8,268 nucleotides of DNA. It comes from Acetobacteraceae bacterium (GTDB lineage: Bacteria; Pseudomonadota; Alphaproteobacteria; Acetobacterales; Acetobacteraceae). The notes below the pieces were generated by a model. It was not told where the DNA came from and ran no database searches. It saw only the letters and a list, made by a program, of their open reading frames with translations. Position numbers and translations under genes: made by a program. Each line of letters begins with the position of its first letter. The first letter of the stretch is position 1. The stretch is from the NCBI GenBank assembly GCA_025356735.1, contig JANXRT010000340.1:1-8268 (forward strand). Reading direction: 5' to 3'. Positions 6,182-8,268 of the stretch are shown here, in pieces.

Positions 6182-7368
6182 ATGACGCCCTCCGCCCGCA
6201 TTTCGGAAATCTCGCCGGCGGACAGGCCTAGCCAGTCGCCGTAGATGGACAGGTTGTCGGCGCCGACTTTCGGGCTTGGGGTTGGCGCTACCTTGGCGGC
6301 GCCGTGCAGGCGTAGGGGGGAGTTGGGCAGGACCACGCGGCCGAGTTGCGGGTGGTCGATGTGTTCCAGCATGCCGCGGCCGTGCATGTGCGGGTCGGAC
6401 ATGATCTCGGCGACGTTGCGCACCGGGGCGGCGGGGATGCGGGCGCGGCTGGCGGCGGCGAAGATTTCCATCTTTCCCAATGTGCGGGTCCAGGCGGTGA
6501 CGATGGCGTCGATCTCGGCCATGTGGGCGGCGCGGTCCTGCATCGTTTCGTATCGGGCGTCGCCGCGCAGGTCCTCGCGGCCCATGGCGCCGAGCAGGTT
6601 CTGCCAGTGCTCCTCGGTGACGACGTTGATGGCGACGTGGCCGTCATTCGCCTCATAGACGTTGTACGGCGCGCTGGTCAGGGCGGCCTGGTGGTTGCCA
6701 GTGCGCTTTGGGACGTTGCCGGTCCGGTAGTAGGACTCCATCGACGAGGCCATCGAGCAGTAGACGGTTTCCTGCATCGCGACCTCTACCAGCCGGCCCG
6801 TGCCGGTGGCTGTTCGTTCAAACAACGCGGTCATTATGCCGGCGTAGAGGTGGATGCCGCCCATGAAATCGACCCGCGTGGGGCCGGCCTTCATCGGTGG
6901 GCCGTCCGGCATTCCCGTGACGCTCATGATGCCGGAGACCGCCTGGATGGTGAGGTCCATGGCCTGGTTGTCGCGGTCGGAGCCGGTGATGCCGTAGCCG
7001 GTGCCGGTGGCGTAGATCAGTTTTGGGTTGGCCGCGTGCAGCACGTCCCAGCCGACGCCCAATCGATCCATCACGCCGGGAGCAAAATTCTCCAGCAGCA
7101 CGTCGGCCTGCTTCGCCATGCGGATCAGCAGGGCGCGGCCTTTTTCCGATTTGAGGTTGAGGGTGATGGCGCGCTTGTTGGCGTTGAGCATGGCGATGGG
7201 CAGGGACTGGCCGTCGGGTGCGCGGCGGCGCAGCGGCTCGCCGACCAGGGGTTCGATCTTGATGACGTTGGCGCCGGCCTTGGCCATAAGCATGGTTGCG
7301 TACGGGCCCTGATAGATCTGGCCGAAATCGAGCACGGTTATTCCGGCCAGCGGCGGCTTGGCGGTCAT
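6178..7368 (-). CDS. CaiB/BaiF family III CoA-transferase
   Basis: A 396-residue enzyme of the formyl-CoA transferase / carnitine CoA-transferase family, which moves CoA between carboxylic acids through an aspartyl-CoA anhydride. Motifs: LAGITVLDFGQIYQGPYAT (7-25), AKAGANVIKIEP (29-40), NANKRAITLNLKSEKGR (62-78), DVLLENFAPGVMDRLGVGW (89-107), and RVDFMGGIHLYAG (165-177), where Asp167 aligns by position with the catalytic Asp169 of formyl-CoA transferase. TGTGRLVEVAMQE (about 188-200) follows as expected. Length is normal (380-430). The ATG at 7368 begins directly before the family's N-terminus; an earlier in-frame ATG at 7425 would add 19 basic, Pro/Arg-rich residues and is less likely. No strong Shine-Dalgarno site is seen at 7368. 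Substrate specificity cannot be read from sequence; oxalate, carnitine, succinate-type donors and 2-methylacyl-CoA racemase-like activities all occur in the family. It is divergent from a solute-binding protein gene that might supply its substrate. Confidence 0.93.
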   Translation of the reverse strand: MTAKPPLAGITVLDFGQIYQGPYATMLMAKAGANVIKIEPLVGEPLRRRAPDGQSLPIAMLNANKRAITLNLKSEKGRALLIRMAKQADVLLENFAPGVMDRLGVGWDVLHAANPKLIYATGTGYGITGSDRDNQAMDLTIQAVSGIMSVTGMPDGPPMKAGPTRVDFMGGIHLYAGIMTALFERTATGTGRLVEVAMQETVYCSMASSMESYYRTGNVPKRTGNHQAALTSAPYNVYEANDGHVAINVVTEEHWQNLLGAMGREDLRGDARYETMQDRAAHMAEIDAIVTAWTRTLGKMEIFAAASRARIPAAPVRNVAEIMSDPHMHGRGMLEHIDHPQLGRVVLPNSPLRLHGAAKVAPTPSPKVGADNLSIYGDWLGLSAGEISEMRAEGVI

Positions 7369-7492
7369 CTGTTGTCCAGTTCTTTTTCCCGGCCGCCAGT
7401 ATCGCCGTGCCGGCGCCGGAGGCAAAGGGCGTAGTGACGCCGGCGGCGTTCATGCTAAAGCCCGATGCAGGGAATTCGGGGGACGCGGCGGG
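7369..7492. promoter_or_regulatory. Divergent intergenic region, CoA-transferase / solute-binding protein
   Basis: This 124-bp gap must hold promoters for both flanking genes. It contains GGCGT-AGTG-ACGCC (7429-7442), a perfect 5-bp inverted repeat with a 4-nt spacer, and the palindrome CCGGCGCCGG (7411-7420). The latter is cheap in GC-rich DNA. I see no convincing -35/-10 pair in either direction. A shared operator at 7429-7442 is possible but weakly supported. Confidence 0.3.
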
Positions 7493-8268
7493 ATGATCGG
7501 TTTGCGCAGGATGCTGGCGGCTTTCGGCGCGCTGCTGCTCGCGGCCGGCGTGGGCCATGCCGCGGAGCCGAAATCCGGCGGCATCCTTCACATCTACCAT
7601 CGCGACAGCCCGGCCAGCGCCTCGATCCTGGAGGAGGCGACGTTCTCGACCAACGTGCCGTTCATGGGCGTGTTCAACAACCTGGTGCTATTCCGCCAGG
7701 AGACGGCCCAGAACACGATGGACAGCATCGAGCCGGAGCTGGCGACGAGCTGGAGCTGGAGCGCCGACAACAAGGCGTTGACCTTCAAGCTGCGGCCGGG
7801 CGTCAAATTCCATGACGGCAAGCCGTTCACCGCCAAGGATGTGGTGTGCACGATGGATCAGGTGCGCGGCATTTCCACCACCAACCCGCTGCGCAAGAAT
7901 CCGCGCGCGGCGTGGTACCGGAACGTGACGGACGTGAAAGCCAACGGCGACGAGGAGGTTGTCTTCACCCTCGCCAGGCCGCAGCCGTCGCTGCTGGCGC
8001 TGCTCGCTTCCGGCTACGCGCCGATCTATCCGTGCCACGTGTCGGCGCGCGACATGCGGGTGGCGCCGGTCGGCACCGGGCCGTTCAGGTTCGTCGAGTT
8101 CAAGGCCAACGAGTCGATCAAGCTGGTGCGCAATCCGGATTACTGGAACAAGGGCCGGCCGTACCTGGACGGGATCGAGTACACCATCATCCCGAACCGC
8201 TCGACCGCGATGCTGGCGTTCATCGCCGACAAGTTCGACATGACTTTTCCGACCGAGGTTTCGGTGGC
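7493..8268 (+). CDS. ABC transporter periplasmic solute-binding protein, family 5 (dipeptide/oligopeptide type), 3' end outside window
   Basis: The first 258 residues of an SBP_bac_5 (DppA/OppA-like) protein that captures peptides or other small solutes in the periplasm for an ABC importer. The N-terminus is a Sec signal peptide: basic MIGLRR, hydrophobic core to about residue 21, and a likely signal-peptidase-I site after GHA (23/24); no lipobox cysteine. Family signatures: PELATSWSWSADNKALTFKL (81-100), RPGVKFHDGKPFTAKDVV (101-118), APVGTGPFRFVEFK (191-204) and RNPDYWNKGRPYLDGIEY (213-230). Only two cysteines occur (C119 and C181), both in the mature part, so a disulfide is possible. The ATG at 7493 follows a G-rich stretch (GGGGGA at 7478-7483); an ATG at 7511 would remove the basic n-region and is less likely. 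Family members are normally about 500-550 residues, so roughly half is missing past the edge. No permease or ATPase gene is visible; they would be expected to the right. Confidence 0.93.
   Translation, partial: MIGLRRMLAAFGALLLAAGVGHAAEPKSGGILHIYHRDSPASASILEEATFSTNVPFMGVFNNLVLFRQETAQNTMDSIEPELATSWSWSADNKALTFKLRPGVKFHDGKPFTAKDVVCTMDQVRGISTTNPLRKNPRAAWYRNVTDVKANGDEEVVFTLARPQPSLLALLASGYAPIYPCHVSARDMRVAPVGTGPFRFVEFKANESIKLVRNPDYWNKGRPYLDGIEYTIIPNRSTAMLAFIADKFDMTFPTEVSV

Noticed and set aside
6346..7434. Open frame of 362 codons on the plus strand across the CoA-transferase.
   Set aside because: Antisense shadow with Gly/Val/Ala-rich translation; the minus strand carries the full CaiB/BaiF motif series.

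Overview
The window reads as a GC-rich chromosomal stretch of an alphaproteobacterium. My best guess is Rhodospirillales/Acetobacteraceae, judged from the codon use, the gene families and an intergenic hairpin pair that I associate with that group; this is recollection, not a database match. Almost all of it is densely coding housekeeping and metabolic sequence. The exception is the first ~96 bases, which are AT-rich (about 39% GC by my count) and encode a piece of an insertion-sequence transposase.

Layout, left to right. Positions 1-96 hold a transposase fragment (helix-turn-helix part of an IS3-type OrfA-like protein) that ends abruptly inside the 3' part of a minus-strand gene. That gene (65-2086, minus) is a thiamine-diphosphate enzyme of the transketolase / AceE-type pyruvate dehydrogenase E1 family and has lost its C-terminal domain at the junction. 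An 84-bp gap follows, with two adjacent perfect hairpins. Next come malonyl-CoA decarboxylase (2171-3532, minus) and, 17 bp away, the bifunctional NAD(P)H-hydrate repair enzyme Nnr (3550-5022, minus). The direction of transcription is nnr -> malonyl-CoA decarboxylase -> transketolase-like gene.

A 95-bp divergent intergenic region separates nnr from a plus-strand pair: a small ParA/MinD-type ATPase (5118-5747) whose stop overlaps the start of a four-helix CopD-like membrane protein (5744-6181). This pair meets a CaiB/BaiF family III CoA-transferase (6178-7368, minus) tail to tail, with overlapping stop codons. A 124-bp divergent region then leads to a plus-strand periplasmic solute-binding protein of the dipeptide/oligopeptide ABC-transporter family (from 7493), which runs off the right edge.

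Malonyl-CoA decarboxylase (acetyl-CoA production), the E1/transketolase-like enzyme and the CoA-transferase suggest a region concerned with acyl-CoA and carboxylate metabolism. Nnr is a general metabolite-repair enzyme. I see no RNA gene, CRISPR array, phage module or recognisable defence system, and no clearly new multi-gene system. The most notable points are the transposase/transketolase junction, the twin hairpins, and the ParA-CopD-like coupling without a ParB. No stretch over 300 bases is left without a gene.
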